From Cupriavidus numazuensis (lineage in GTDB: Bacteria > Pseudomonadota > Gammaproteobacteria > Burkholderiales > Burkholderiaceae), in contig NZ_CAJPVI010000051.1 in NCBI RefSeq assembly GCF_905397435.1, positions 1 through 61,691 of the forward strand: a stretch of 61,691 nucleotides of DNA, read 5' to 3'. The notes under the pieces were generated by a model. That model saw only the letters and a program-made list of their open reading frames with translations. It was not told the origin of the DNA and searched no databases. The number at the start of each line of letters is the position of its first letter. The first letter of the stretch is position 1. Of this stretch, positions 8,198-17,288 are shown in pieces. The translations under genes were made by a program, and so were the position numbers.

Positions 8198-8980
8198 TCA
8201 CCCGGCCGGCACTTCTCTGAAGTACTCGGTCGGCGACATGCCCAGTGCGCGGCGGAACATCGCGCTGAATGCACTGGGACTTTCATAGCCCAGTTGCAGC
8301 GCGATGTCCGTGACGTGGCATCCCTCGGCCAGCAGCCGCACGGCTGCCATCAGTCTTGCCTGCTGCTTCCAGCGACTGTAGGTGAGCCCGGTCTCTTCGG
8401 GAAAGAGGCGGATGATGGTGCGCTCGCTCGCGCCGATGGACTTACTCCACTCCTGCACCGATGTTTCGTTGGCGGGATCTTCGAGAATTCGTTCGCAGAT
8501 CTTTGCCAGCCGCTGGTCCGTGGGCATCGGAAGATGAAGAGGCACCACAGACAGGGGCCTCAACTCCTGCAATAGCAGCTTGACGACGAGGTCGTCACGG
8601 CCCTCGTCGTATTCCACTGGCATGCTCACAACCTCGGAAATCAGCTCCCGCAGCAGCGGCGGCACAGCAACGACGCAGCACGTCTGCAACTCCTTCGGAA
8701 TCGCGTCTTCGCGAATGTAGATGGTACGCATCTCAACGTCGCCGCATGCCTGCATGGCATGGCTTACATTGCATGGCACCCAGACAGCGCGCTGCGGAGG
8801 CACCACCCAGCAGCCATAGTCTGTTGACACCGAGATCGCGCCAACGTAGGCATAGATGAGTTGCCCCCGGGGATGAGAATGCGTGTCGATGTAGAAGCCG
8901 TTCGCGAGCTTCCTTGCCATGCCACCGACTGGCCGGTGGATCGCCTGATAGTCATCCCGATTTTCACTCTTTCCAAACAT
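8198..8980 (-). CDS. AraC-family transcriptional regulator
   Basis: A 260-residue AraC regulator. The N-terminal half is a cupin-like sensor: THSHPRGQLIYAYVGAISV and PPQRAVWVPCNVSHAMQACG match the RmlC-like ligand-binding barrel of the RhaS/YdeC type. The C-terminal 100 residues carry two helix-turn-helix units: TSVQEWSKSIGASERTIIRLF and a second around VTDIALQLGYESPSAFSAMF, ending in the family's R-x-x-G-x-S-P-x-x-Y-F. The ATG at 8980 is chosen because GGAGAC is 4-5 bases upstream. It lies between the RidA operon on its own strand and the divergent hydrolase gene, and probably controls one or both. Confidence 0.87.
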   Translation of the reverse strand: MFGKSENRDDYQAIHRPVGGMARKLANGFYIDTHSHPRGQLIYAYVGAISVSTDYGCWVVPPQRAVWVPCNVSHAMQACGDVEMRTIYIREDAIPKELQTCCVVAVPPLLRELISEVVSMPVEYDEGRDDLVVKLLLQELRPLSVVPLHLPMPTDQRLAKICERILEDPANETSVQEWSKSIGASERTIIRLFPEETGLTYSRWKQQARLMAAVRLLAEGCHVTDIALQLGYESPSAFSAMFRRALGMSPTEYFREVPAG

Positions 8981-9117
8981 GGCGTCTCCGCGATAGTGCT
9001 TGGCATCTCCTGGCGCGCTGGGCGTCACACAGAAACGTACCTTTGTCAGGCGCTAGCGCGCTTCGTAACGTCAAAGGGGAAATCGCAGAAGCGGTTCCAC
9101 CGTCTGGAGTGAATTTA

Positions 9118-9978
9118 ATGTCAGTGTACCGAAACTTCAATCAGGATGAACTGGACAAGCAGTACAACGTCAGGGCCGGAATACCTGACTTTCAGGCCAT
9201 CTTCCATCGATGGGCGAAGGTCAGTGAAGCGTTTCGCGGCGCGCACAGTGTCAAACAAGACCTGGCGTACGGGCCGAACGAAAAGCAGTCGCTGGACTTC
9301 TTTCCCGCAGCGACCAAGGGCCGTCCGTTGCTGGTCTTTATCCACGGCGGCTACTGGCAGTCGCTGGACAAATCGGACTTCAGCTATGTGGCCGCGCCTT
9401 ACCTGAAACGCGATATCAACGTCGCGGTTGTCAATTACCGCCTGGCACCGGACGTCGGCATGACGGAGATCGTTCGCGACAATCGCGAAGCCGTTGCGTG
9501 GCTGTATCGTAACGCGTGCGACCTCGGTGATTTTGACTCCAACAGGATCTTTGTATCCGGACACTCCGCGGGCGGCCATCTGACGGCCATCCTCGCGGGC
9601 ACGGACTGGGCCGACTTTGGCGCGCCATCAGATGTCCTCAAGGGCGGTTGCGCAATCAGTGGTCTGTATGATCTTGAGCCGATCCGACTCTGCTACCTGA
9701 ACAAGGTCGTGCAACTGACGCCGGGCGAAGTTGCGGCCTTCAGCCCCGCTCTGCATCTGCCCAAGGTCAGACTGCCGATGATTCTCACGGTCGGAGGGGA
9801 CGAATCCGCCGAGTACCACCGGCTGCAAGCCGAGTATCAGTCATTGCTGGAAGCCAGCGGCTTCGATGTCAGCATCGTCGAACAAAGGGGTGGACACCAC
9901 TTCGATGCCGTGGACCTGCTCGGCGATGGTGATGGGTCGCTAGCTGCCGCGGTAATTCGTATGATTGAATGCGCTTGA
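9118..9978 (+). CDS. Alpha/beta hydrolase, arylformamidase (KynB/AFMID)-like
   Basis: A 286-residue serine hydrolase. Seen: the oxyanion motif FIHGGYWQSLDKSDFS (HGGxW, typical of animal-type kynurenine formamidases and related esterases), the nucleophile elbow SGHSAGGHL with the catalytic Ser, an Asp candidate in VGGDESAEY, and the His in QRGGHHFDAVD near the C-terminus. The family cleaves N-formylkynurenine or related esters and amides in the cytoplasm. GGAG lies 9 bases before the ATG at 9118. It is divergent from the AraC gene (137 bp), so it is a likely target and may act on the product or substrate of the PurA-like/RidA operon. No tryptophan dioxygenase or kynureninase is nearby, so the substrate is open. 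Confidence 0.82.
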   Translation: MSVYRNFNQDELDKQYNVRAGIPDFQAIFHRWAKVSEAFRGAHSVKQDLAYGPNEKQSLDFFPAATKGRPLLVFIHGGYWQSLDKSDFSYVAAPYLKRDINVAVVNYRLAPDVGMTEIVRDNREAVAWLYRNACDLGDFDSNRIFVSGHSAGGHLTAILAGTDWADFGAPSDVLKGGCAISGLYDLEPIRLCYLNKVVQLTPGEVAAFSPALHLPKVRLPMILTVGGDESAEYHRLQAEYQSLLEASGFDVSIVEQRGGHHFDAVDLLGDGDGSLAAAVIRMIECA

Positions 9979-10120
9979 AAAGATCAACGACACGCGGCGT
10001 GACAGATTCAGGCTGCCAGTGAGCGCGGAATGGGGCGGCAGCCGCTCCCCGATCCGGAGAGCGGTTGCAGGCGCATCGAGGCGGCGCGCTCCTCATCCCG
10101 CGCGCCACCCTGATGACCGA

Positions 10121-12856
10121 TCAGGACTGCCAGGAGGCCGCCTGGCTGGCACCCCGTTTGCCATAGCGCTCGCGCGCGTGCTTGACGATATCGCTGTCAA
10201 TGGCACCGTCGTCTTCAAGCGCCTTGAGCGCAGCCAGCGTGATGGACACACGATCGACCTCGAAAAACTCCCGCAGGGCCTGACGCGTATCGCTGCGACC
10301 AAAACCATCGGTCCCCAGCGTGACGTAGCGCCGAGGCACGAACGCGCGAATCATCTCTGGCAACGCACGGACGTAGTCCGTCACGGCAACCACCGGGCCG
10401 CTCGCTTCCTGAAGCACGCGTTGGATGTAAGGCTTTTCGGCTATTTCGCCATAGCGCTCGAGCCGCTCGCTGGCAATGCCGTCACGATGGAGTTCGGTGA
10501 AGCTCGTCACGCTCCAGACGCCGGCCTGGATCGACCAGTCTTCCTGCAACATCTTCTGGGCGGCGATCACTTCGTTCAGGATGGCGCCCGAGCCAAGCAA
10601 TTGCACCTGGGCGCTCCCCTGCGCCGTGGCAGTACCGGCGGACATGCAGTAGATGCCCTTGACAATGCCCTCGCGAATCGCGTCGAGCCCGCCGTCAGGC
10701 AGCGCCGGCTGGGCGTAGTTCTCGTTCATCACCGTGACGTAGTAGAAGACATCGCGCTGTTCCTCGACCATCTCGCGCATGCCCTGGTCAACGATGGCGG
10801 CCACTTCATACGCGAACGCGGGGTCGTACGCCCGGCAATTCGGAATGGTCGATGCGTTGAGATGACTGGTGCCGTCCTGGTGCTGCAACCCTTCTCCGCC
10901 GAGCGTGGTCTTCCCGGACGTCGCGCCAATGAGGAAGCCGCGCGCCCGCTGGTCCGCTGCCGCCCAGATCAGATCCCCGATGCGTTGGAAGCCGAACATC
11001 GAGTAGTAGATGTAGAACGGCAGCATCTGCAGGTCATGCACGCTGTAGGACGTAGCCGCTGCAATCCACGAGGAGATGGCGCCCGCTTCGGAGATGCCCT
11101 CTTCCAGGATCTGGCCATCGGTGATCTCGCGGTAGTACAGCATCGAACCCATGTCCTCCGGCTCATACAGCTGACCTTGCGGTGAGTAGATGCCGACCTG
11201 GCGGAACATGTTTGCCATCCCGAAGGTGCGCGCTTCGTCGGCGACGATCGGGACCACGCGCGGCCCGAGCTTTTCGTCCTTGAGCAGCGTGGTCATCATC
11301 CGCACCAGGGCCATCGTCGTGGACATCTCGCGACCGCTGTCGTCCAGTGCAAAGCCCGCCCACTTGCCAATGTCCGGGACCGGGAGAGACGCCGTAGACA
11401 TGCGGCGACGGCGTGGCAGGAAGCCACCGAGTGCGGCGCGCTTTTCATGCAGATAGCGCATTTCGGCACTGTCTTGCGCCGGCTTGTAGAACTTCAGCGC
11501 TTCCACTTCCGCATCCGAAAGCGGAACGCGGAAACGGTCGCGGAATGCCTTCAGGTCGTCGGTATCGAGCTTCTTCTGCTGGTGCGTCGTCATGCGGCCC
11601 TGGCCCGCGGCGCCCATGCCATAGCCCTTCATGGTCTTCGCGAGAATCACCGTGGGCTGGCCGCGATGGGCAGCGGCCTGCGCATACGCCGCATAGAGCT
11701 TGCGCACGTCGTGCCCGCCACGGCGCAGCCGGTCGATGTCCGCATCGGTCAACTGCGCGGCGAGCGCGGCAAGCTCCGGATTCTGGCCAAAGAATCGCTC
11801 GCGGTTGTAGGCACCGTCGTTCGCGGAGAAGGTCTGGAACTGGCCGTCGACGGTGTGCGCGAACGCGCGCAGCAATGCGCCTGACTTGTCGCGCGAGAAG
11901 AGCGGATCCCAGTCGGAGCCCCACACCACCTTGATGACATTCCAGCCGGCGCCAATGAAGTGCGCCTCCAGCTCATCGATGATCCGGCCGTTGCTGCGCA
12001 CCGGGCCGTCCAACCGCTGCAGGTTGCAGTTGATGACGAACACCAGATTGTCGAGACGTTCACGGGAAGCCAGCGAGAGTGCTCCCATCGACTCCGGCTC
12101 GTCCATTTCGCCGTCGCCGAAGAACCCCCACACCTTGCGGCCTTCGGTATCCGCCAGCCCGCGCGCAGCCAGGTAGCACATGAAGCGGGCCTGGTAGATG
12201 GCGTTGATGGGGCCAATGCCCATGGAGCCGGTCGGGAACTGCCAGAAGTCCGGCATCAGCCACGGGTGGGGATACGAGCACAGCCCCGGTGCGCCAATCT
12301 CCCGGCGATAGTGTTCCAGGTGCTGCTCGCTCAGGAAGCCTTCCAGATAGGCGCGCGCATAGACCCCCGGAGACGAGTGCGGCTGGAAGTACACGAGGTC
12401 TCCGGTGCCCGCTGCTCCGTCCGGCCTGCCTGCGCGGAAAAAGTGGTTGAAGCCGACTTCGAACAGATCCGCCGCCGATGCGTAGCTGGCGATGTGCCCG
12501 CCAAGCTCCCCATAGGCGCGGTTAGCGCGGACGACCATCGCCAGCGCATTCCAGCGCAGCGCGCAGGCGATTTTTTCCTCCAACTCCAGGTCCCCCGGGT
12601 AGCGAGGCTCCTGGTCGGCGGCAATGGAATTCCGATAGGGCGTGATCTGGGGCCGGTTCGAAGTCACCCCCATGGAGAGCGCATGCTCGGACAGACGGTC
12701 CAGCAAATACTGCGCACGATCTTTGCCAACCTGCCGCACGACCCCATCGAGAGCATCCAGCCATTCCGTCGTCTCCTGCTGGTCAGCGTCGTTCGTATCG
12801 ACTCTCTGCAATCCTGCAAGGCCCGAAATCTGGCGTTCACTGGACATGTCCGTCAT
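10121..12856 (-). CDS. Pyruvate dehydrogenase-type E1, homodimeric (MdeB-like)
   Basis: A 911-residue AceE-type 2-oxoacid dehydrogenase E1. Seen: the ThDP motif GFFGDGEMDEPES running to LDNLVFVINCN (GDG...N), MKGYGMGAAGQGR, an IYSPQGQLYEPED segment in the pyrimidine domain, and a QHQDGTSH loop characteristic of AceE, all over the usual length. E1 decarboxylates pyruvate or 2-oxobutyrate and passes the acyl group to a lipoylated E2. GGAGGAG sits 7 bases before the ATG at 12856. It is divergent from an Lrp-type regulator; in Pseudomonas putida an Lrp-type mdeR regulates mdeA-mdeB, where mdeB encodes such an E1, so an MdeB-like role is a reasonable reading although no methionine gamma-lyase is present. 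No E2 gene is adjacent. Confidence 0.9.
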   Translation of the reverse strand: MTDMSSERQISGLAGLQRVDTNDADQQETTEWLDALDGVVRQVGKDRAQYLLDRLSEHALSMGVTSNRPQITPYRNSIAADQEPRYPGDLELEEKIACALRWNALAMVVRANRAYGELGGHIASYASAADLFEVGFNHFFRAGRPDGAAGTGDLVYFQPHSSPGVYARAYLEGFLSEQHLEHYRREIGAPGLCSYPHPWLMPDFWQFPTGSMGIGPINAIYQARFMCYLAARGLADTEGRKVWGFFGDGEMDEPESMGALSLASRERLDNLVFVINCNLQRLDGPVRSNGRIIDELEAHFIGAGWNVIKVVWGSDWDPLFSRDKSGALLRAFAHTVDGQFQTFSANDGAYNRERFFGQNPELAALAAQLTDADIDRLRRGGHDVRKLYAAYAQAAAHRGQPTVILAKTMKGYGMGAAGQGRMTTHQQKKLDTDDLKAFRDRFRVPLSDAEVEALKFYKPAQDSAEMRYLHEKRAALGGFLPRRRRMSTASLPVPDIGKWAGFALDDSGREMSTTMALVRMMTTLLKDEKLGPRVVPIVADEARTFGMANMFRQVGIYSPQGQLYEPEDMGSMLYYREITDGQILEEGISEAGAISSWIAAATSYSVHDLQMLPFYIYYSMFGFQRIGDLIWAAADQRARGFLIGATSGKTTLGGEGLQHQDGTSHLNASTIPNCRAYDPAFAYEVAAIVDQGMREMVEEQRDVFYYVTVMNENYAQPALPDGGLDAIREGIVKGIYCMSAGTATAQGSAQVQLLGSGAILNEVIAAQKMLQEDWSIQAGVWSVTSFTELHRDGIASERLERYGEIAEKPYIQRVLQEASGPVVAVTDYVRALPEMIRAFVPRRYVTLGTDGFGRSDTRQALREFFEVDRVSITLAALKALEDDGAIDSDIVKHARERYGKRGASQAASWQS

Positions 12857-13011
12857 TGCATCACTCCTCCGTCTTCAATCTCTGCTGGCCTCCAGAACTG
12901 GAGACAATCCTACGCCTGCCGATCGAGAAAAAGCGTCTCAATTGCGTCTTTCCCAGACTTGCGATAGGCTACTTTTTCCGAATTTCGATCCAATTCAGGA
13001 ATATTTGTACT

Positions 13012-13539
13012 GTGACCACTTCAAGCAGGCATCTTGATCGCACTGACATCGCCATCCTGAGCCAATTGCAGAAGGACGCGCGAATCACAAATGCCGATCT
13101 GGCCCGTGCCGTCCATCTTTCGCCCACACCCTGCTTCAACCGGGTTCGCGCCCTGGAAAGGCTGGGCGTGTTCAAAGAGCGGGTAACTTTGCTCAACCCC
13201 GAGCCATTGGGACTGCACATCAACGTCTTCATCCAGGTCAGGCTGGAAAAGCAAGGCGAAGAGGCGCTGCTCAGCTTCGAACGCGCGATTGCCGAGCGAC
13301 CCGAGGTGATGGAGTGCTACCTGATGACGGGCGACGCCGACTACCTGTTGCGAGTCGTCATGCCAGACATGAAGACCCTGGAGCGCTTCATCGTGGAACA
13401 CCTGACCAAGATTCCAGGAATCTCCAATATCCGGTCGAGCTTCGCGCTCAAGCAGGTGCGCTACAAGACAGCCCTGCCCTTGCCGACCGCGGGCCTCACA
13501 TTGGCGGAGCCCGACAGCTCTGACATCGAATGGACGTAG
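13012..13539 (+). CDS. Lrp/AsnC-family regulator
   Basis: A 175-residue feast/famine regulator. The N-terminal helix-turn-helix is visible as LDRTDIAILSQLQKDARI, NADLARAVHLSPTPCFNRVR, LERLGVF, followed by the RAM ligand-sensing domain with VMECYLMTGDADYLLRVVMPD and the typical PGISNIRSSFALKQVRYKTALP. Lrp proteins form octamers and respond to amino or keto acids. The reading frame extends to 12856, but homology begins near the GTG at 13012, which is taken as the start; AGGA is 11 bases upstream, a long spacing. The divergent E1 gene is the expected target, and the 155 bp between them would hold the operator. Confidence 0.87.
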   Translation: MTTSSRHLDRTDIAILSQLQKDARITNADLARAVHLSPTPCFNRVRALERLGVFKERVTLLNPEPLGLHINVFIQVRLEKQGEEALLSFERAIAERPEVMECYLMTGDADYLLRVVMPDMKTLERFIVEHLTKIPGISNIRSSFALKQVRYKTALPLPTAGLTLAEPDSSDIEWT

Positions 13540-13587
13540 TGGGAGCAAGCGCAAGATGAACTCGCCCGGACAGCAGGGTCCTCTATC

Positions 13588-13745
13588 GAAATGCAGAACT
13601 AGCGGTACGTCGGTGCGCATCTGCGCGTCGACGTTGATGAAGCCGCGATCGGTCAAGGCCACGCGGCCTTCTCGACACCGATGCGCATTCCGTTCGGCGA
13701 ACAGCCCACGTTCAACGCACGCTCGCCGTTGCTGAACACGCTGTC
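13588..13745 (-). pseudogene. Remnant of dihydrolipoamide dehydrogenase (E3)
   Basis: On the minus strand two short frames read SNGERALNVGCSPNGMRIGVEKA and, after a one-base shift at about 13666, ALTDRGFINVDAQMRTDVP. Together they follow the LpdA region that in working enzymes runs from the A-x-GRxPNG strand through EKAG, TDRGFI and VD-x-QMRTNVPHI to the FAD-binding IGD. Only about 55 codons remain, with a frameshift and a lost GR pair. It sits beside the E1 gene, which suggests that this locus once carried a fuller dehydrogenase complex. The rest of the 13540-13924 gap holds nothing else I can support. Confidence 0.65.
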
Positions 13746-13924
13746 GCGATGATCGGGGCAGGCACCGACTACGGCGGTCCGCAACCCACGCACACGCTTT
13801 CGGCAGTTGCACTCCACCTTCACGCCAACTTGAGGGAGATCATCCGAGGATCGGTAGGCGGGGTCACCGTACAATGACCCCGGGTACATCGTCTCATTCG
13901 AGGTCGAAGCATCGAGTTGGAGGA

Positions 13925-14977
13925 CTATGATTTCTTAAAGAAATTACGGATAGTCTGAATCGCATGCGCGATATCGACTTCATCCACGTCCATGTGGGTT
14001 ACCAATCGCAGGCGCTGGTAATGGCCAGTCGCGGCAATGCCGGCGCTCCCGAGTGTCCGGAGCAACTCCGAAGAGCGCTCTTGAGCCGTCCCCTGCAATT
14101 CCAGAAACAGGATGTTCGTGTCGGGGCGTTCAACCTGCACCCCATCAATGTCAAGAAGGCCTTCGTAGAGCAGCATTGCCAGCCGATGATCCTCCGCCAG
14201 CCGCGCGATATTGTGATCCAGCGCGTAGAGTGCCGCCGACGCCAGGATGCCAGACTGGCGCATTGCACCACCACAGAGCTTTCGAATCCGCTTGGCCCGC
14301 TTGATGAAATTGGCATTGCCGCACAACGCACTGCCGGCAGGGGCACCAAGCCCTTTGCTGAAACACACCGAAACCGTATCAAAGTGCGACGCAATGCGCC
14401 GCGCTTCGAGGGTCGGCGTAGTCCCGCTCCGCTCAGCCTGTGCCACCGCGGCGTTGAAGAGGCGGGCGCCGTCCAAATGCGTGGCCAAGCCACACTCAGT
14501 GGCCAGCAAGGTCGCCGCATCCAAATATGGCAATGGCAACATCTTTCCACCGATCGTATTCTCAAGAGTCAGCAGCCGGGTGATCGCATGATGTTCATTG
14601 TCAGGCTTCACCGCTTCGCGGAGACGGGCGAGCAAGAGCGTTCCGTCCGCCTCATGTTCAACGGGCTGCGGCTGCACTCCCCCTAGCACTGCGGCGCCGC
14701 CGCCCTCCCAGCGATAGCAATGCGCGTTCTGCCCGACGATATACTCGTCGCCCCGACCACAGTGCGCGAGAATCGCGCACAGATTACTTTGCGTACCGGT
14801 CGGAACGAACAGCGCGGCCTCGAAGCCAAGAATCGATGCTACCCGCTCCTGCAGTGCATTGACGGTGGGGTCCTCGCCATATGTGTCATCGCCGAGCGGT
14901 GCCCGCAGCATTTGCTCGTACATGGCGGGCGTAGGCCGTGTGACGGTGTCGCTCCTGAGGTCAATCAGCTTGTTCAT
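13925..14977 (-). CDS. ltaE: Low-specificity L-threonine aldolase family (PLP)
   Basis: A 350-residue fold-type I PLP enzyme. Seen: IDLRSDTVTRPTPAMYEQM at the N-terminus, GDDTYGEDPTVNALQ, FVPTGTQSNLCAILAH, NAHCYRWEGGGAAVLGG, the THLDGARLFNAA motif with the Asp that contacts the pyridine nitrogen, and the Schiff-base Lys in VCFSKGLGAPAGS. The family splits threonine and other beta-hydroxy amino acids into glycine and an aldehyde. The ATG overlaps the stop of the M20 gene as ATGA, so the two are coupled. In this setting the substrate may be the free beta-hydroxy amino acid released by the amidohydrolase. A related beta-eliminating activity is an alternative. Confidence 0.9.
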   Translation of the reverse strand: MNKLIDLRSDTVTRPTPAMYEQMLRAPLGDDTYGEDPTVNALQERVASILGFEAALFVPTGTQSNLCAILAHCGRGDEYIVGQNAHCYRWEGGGAAVLGGVQPQPVEHEADGTLLLARLREAVKPDNEHHAITRLLTLENTIGGKMLPLPYLDAATLLATECGLATHLDGARLFNAAVAQAERSGTTPTLEARRIASHFDTVSVCFSKGLGAPAGSALCGNANFIKRAKRIRKLCGGAMRQSGILASAALYALDHNIARLAEDHRLAMLLYEGLLDIDGVQVERPDTNILFLELQGTAQERSSELLRTLGSAGIAATGHYQRLRLVTHMDVDEVDIAHAIQTIRNFFKKS

Positions 14978-16176
14978 TCAACACCAAACCTTCCTTCCAG
15001 TTCCTTGTTGACGATCGAAATCCAGTAGGCAATGCCGAAAGGCAGGGCTTGATCGTTGAAGTCGTAGTGCGGGCTATGCACGTTGCCCCCGCCGTCACCG
15101 GCATGACGGTCATTTCCGATCAGGATGTAGGCGCCTGGCCGTTCGAGCATCATGCTTGAGAAGTCCTCACCAGCGGTGACGCGCTGCATATTGTCGTTCA
15201 CTGCCCCCGCGCCGACCACATCGATGGCCGCCGCTACGGCAATATCGGTTGCCCCGGCGTCATTGATAAGCGGATCAGCAAGCCACCAGGTCTCGACTTC
15301 CGCCTGCGCGCCTTCCGTGCGAGCGAAGATTTCCGCATGTTCGCGTATCCGCCTGTCAATGAGTGCCTGTATCTCAGGAGTGAATGCGCGCATCGTTCCA
15401 CCGATCTCGATCTCGGCCGGGATAACATTGAGCGCATTGGGATTGCCTCCGCCAACGTATCCAACGCTTACGATCGCTGTCTCCAGCGGCGGTACATTGC
15501 GTGCCACGATGCTCTGAAGCCCGAGGAGAAAGTGCGCGGCAACAAGGCCAAGATCAACCGAGGTGTGCGGACTTGCCCCGCCATGCCCCCCCGAGCCGGT
15601 AAAGCGCACTCTGAAGCGGCCCGATGCCGCCATCATTTCGTGCTTGCGAATACCGAAGGTGCCCAGCGGCAGTGTGGGATAAGTGTGCATGCCAAAGATC
15701 CGCTCGCACGGAAACCGCTCAAACAGCCCTTCTTCCAGCATGGCTCGTGCACCACCGCGGCCTTCTTCGGCCGGCTGGAAGATTAGATGCACGGTTCCCG
15801 CGAAATCCGGGCTGGCGGCGATCGCTTGTGCCGCGCCAAGCAGCATGGCCGTGTGTCCGTCATGACCACACGCGTGCATGACACCCTGCCGGCAGGACAC
15901 GTGCGCGAAGCCGTTGAATTCGCACATGGGCAGCGCATCCATATCGGCACGCAATCCAATCGTCTTGCCGCCTCCCCGTCGCCCCCGAATAGTGCCGACC
16001 ACCCCAGTCTTGGCAAGACCTTCGACCACATCGATACCCCACTCACTGAGTTTCGACGCAATCAGCGCCGCGGTACGCGTCTCTTCGAAGCCAAGCTCCG
16101 GGTTCGCATGTATGTCGCGACGAATGGCTGTGATCTCTTCGATGTTTCGCCGGGCGATTTGCAGAAGCGGACTCAT
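14974..16176 (-). CDS. M20-family amidohydrolase (N-acyl amino acid/hippurate hydrolase type)
   Basis: A 400-residue zinc amidohydrolase of the M20D group. Seen: ADMDALPMCEFNG with the metal Asp, MHACGHDGHTAMLLGAA with metal His residues, QPAEEGRGGARAMLEEGLF with the Glu-Glu pair, FGMHTYPTLPLGTFGIR, a dimerisation insert starting GSGGHGGASPHTSVD, and TAGEDFSSMML near the end with a further metal ligand upstream. These enzymes remove acyl groups from N-acyl amino acids in the cytoplasm. It overlaps both neighbours by ATGA (Bug receptor upstream, threonine aldolase downstream), so binding, deacylation and aldol cleavage seem to be made together. Confidence 0.9.
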   Translation of the reverse strand: MSPLLQIARRNIEEITAIRRDIHANPELGFEETRTAALIASKLSEWGIDVVEGLAKTGVVGTIRGRRGGGKTIGLRADMDALPMCEFNGFAHVSCRQGVMHACGHDGHTAMLLGAAQAIAASPDFAGTVHLIFQPAEEGRGGARAMLEEGLFERFPCERIFGMHTYPTLPLGTFGIRKHEMMAASGRFRVRFTGSGGHGGASPHTSVDLGLVAAHFLLGLQSIVARNVPPLETAIVSVGYVGGGNPNALNVIPAEIEIGGTMRAFTPEIQALIDRRIREHAEIFARTEGAQAEVETWWLADPLINDAGATDIAVAAAIDVVGAGAVNDNMQRVTAGEDFSSMMLERPGAYILIGNDRHAGDGGGNVHSPHYDFNDQALPFGIAYWISIVNKELEGRFGVE

Positions 16177-17162
16177 TGCGGGCCCTCCCGCCTATCCAGC
16201 TTGAGGCGCGACACGATCGCGCGCATGCGCGATTGCGCATCGCGGACAACGTCACCGAAGCTTGCCTGTTCGGCCACTGTAGCCGGCACAATCTGCGCCA
16301 ACTTCAATTGCTTGATAACTTCCTGGTCCGCGAGCATCCCCTGCAAGGTCGAAGAGATCCGCTTTGCCACCTCGGGCGGCGTCCCTCTAGGTGAAAAAAT
16401 ACCAACCCATCCACCCTGATCGATACCCGTAAGGTATTTGCTTTCATTAAGAGTCGGGATCGATCCGGCCAACTCGCTGCGCTTCAGGCTCGCGGTGCCA
16501 TAGACTTGAACGTTCCCGGTCTGCAGGTAGTCGCGGATGGTCGCCGGCGCCACGAGCGCGAGATCCACCTGCCCGCCAAGCAGATCCGTAATCTGAGCGG
16601 AACCGCCGCGATAAGGCACGTGCAGCATCGACGTCCCACTTTTGGCCTGGATGTCCTCCATGATCAGATGCTGGATCGAGCCAATACCGGACGTTGCATA
16701 GGTCAATCTACCCGGATGCTTGCGCGCATACTCGATTAGCTCGTCAGTGGATCGGGCCGGCATGCCCTTTCGGCCGACAAGGACGAAGGTTGACTCTCCC
16801 AGTTTCGCCACGGGCATCAGGTCGTTCGGCTTGTACTTCACCGCGGCGTTGACCATCGGCGCGAGCACCGTCTCATTGACGGTTCCCAGCAACAGGGTAT
16901 AACCGTCGGCACTGGCCCGGGCAACCTTCGCCGCTCCTATGGAGCCGCTGCCGCCGCCTAGGTTCTCCACCACGACAGGTCGACCCAGCGCCTTGCCGAG
17001 TGGAATGCTGACTACCCGGGCAACGGCATCAACCGAGCCGCCGGCGGGGTATGGGACCACGAGTGTGATCGGCTGACTGGGATACGGTTCTGGCGTAGCG
17101 GCATGGCCATGAATGGCAGCCAGACACGTAAGCACGGAGGCAAGACGGAAAATCCTGTTCAT
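16173..17162 (-). CDS. Bug/TctC-family periplasmic receptor
   Basis: A 329-residue tripartite-tricarboxylate-type solute receptor. A signal peptide (MNRIFRLASVLTCLAAIHGHA) precedes YPSQPITLVVPYPAGGSVD, the Bug hallmark strand and loop that bind the ligand carboxylate; VENLGGGSGSIGAAKVARA, DGYTLLLG and LTYATSGIGSIQHLIMEDI are further family positions. The ATG at 17162 is taken because the signal peptide begins there. The stop overlaps the amidohydrolase start. No TctA/TctB membrane genes are nearby, so it may feed a distant permease or act as a sensor. The ligand is likely an N-acylated amino acid or similar carboxylate, judged from neighbours only. Confidence 0.9.
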   Translation of the reverse strand: MNRIFRLASVLTCLAAIHGHAATPEPYPSQPITLVVPYPAGGSVDAVARVVSIPLGKALGRPVVVENLGGGSGSIGAAKVARASADGYTLLLGTVNETVLAPMVNAAVKYKPNDLMPVAKLGESTFVLVGRKGMPARSTDELIEYARKHPGRLTYATSGIGSIQHLIMEDIQAKSGTSMLHVPYRGGSAQITDLLGGQVDLALVAPATIRDYLQTGNVQVYGTASLKRSELAGSIPTLNESKYLTGIDQGGWVGIFSPRGTPPEVAKRISSTLQGMLADQEVIKQLKLAQIVPATVAEQASFGDVVRDAQSRMRAIVSRLKLDRREGPQ

Positions 17163-17288
17163 TCTTCGGCGCGGATGAAAGTGGATACGAGCCACAATCT
17201 TGCCTTTCCGCCAGAACGCCGACAAATAAGATCGCCGACCAGGGCATTCCGTACGCTTATAGCTTGGGGATTGGCAGCGCCCCGCTGG

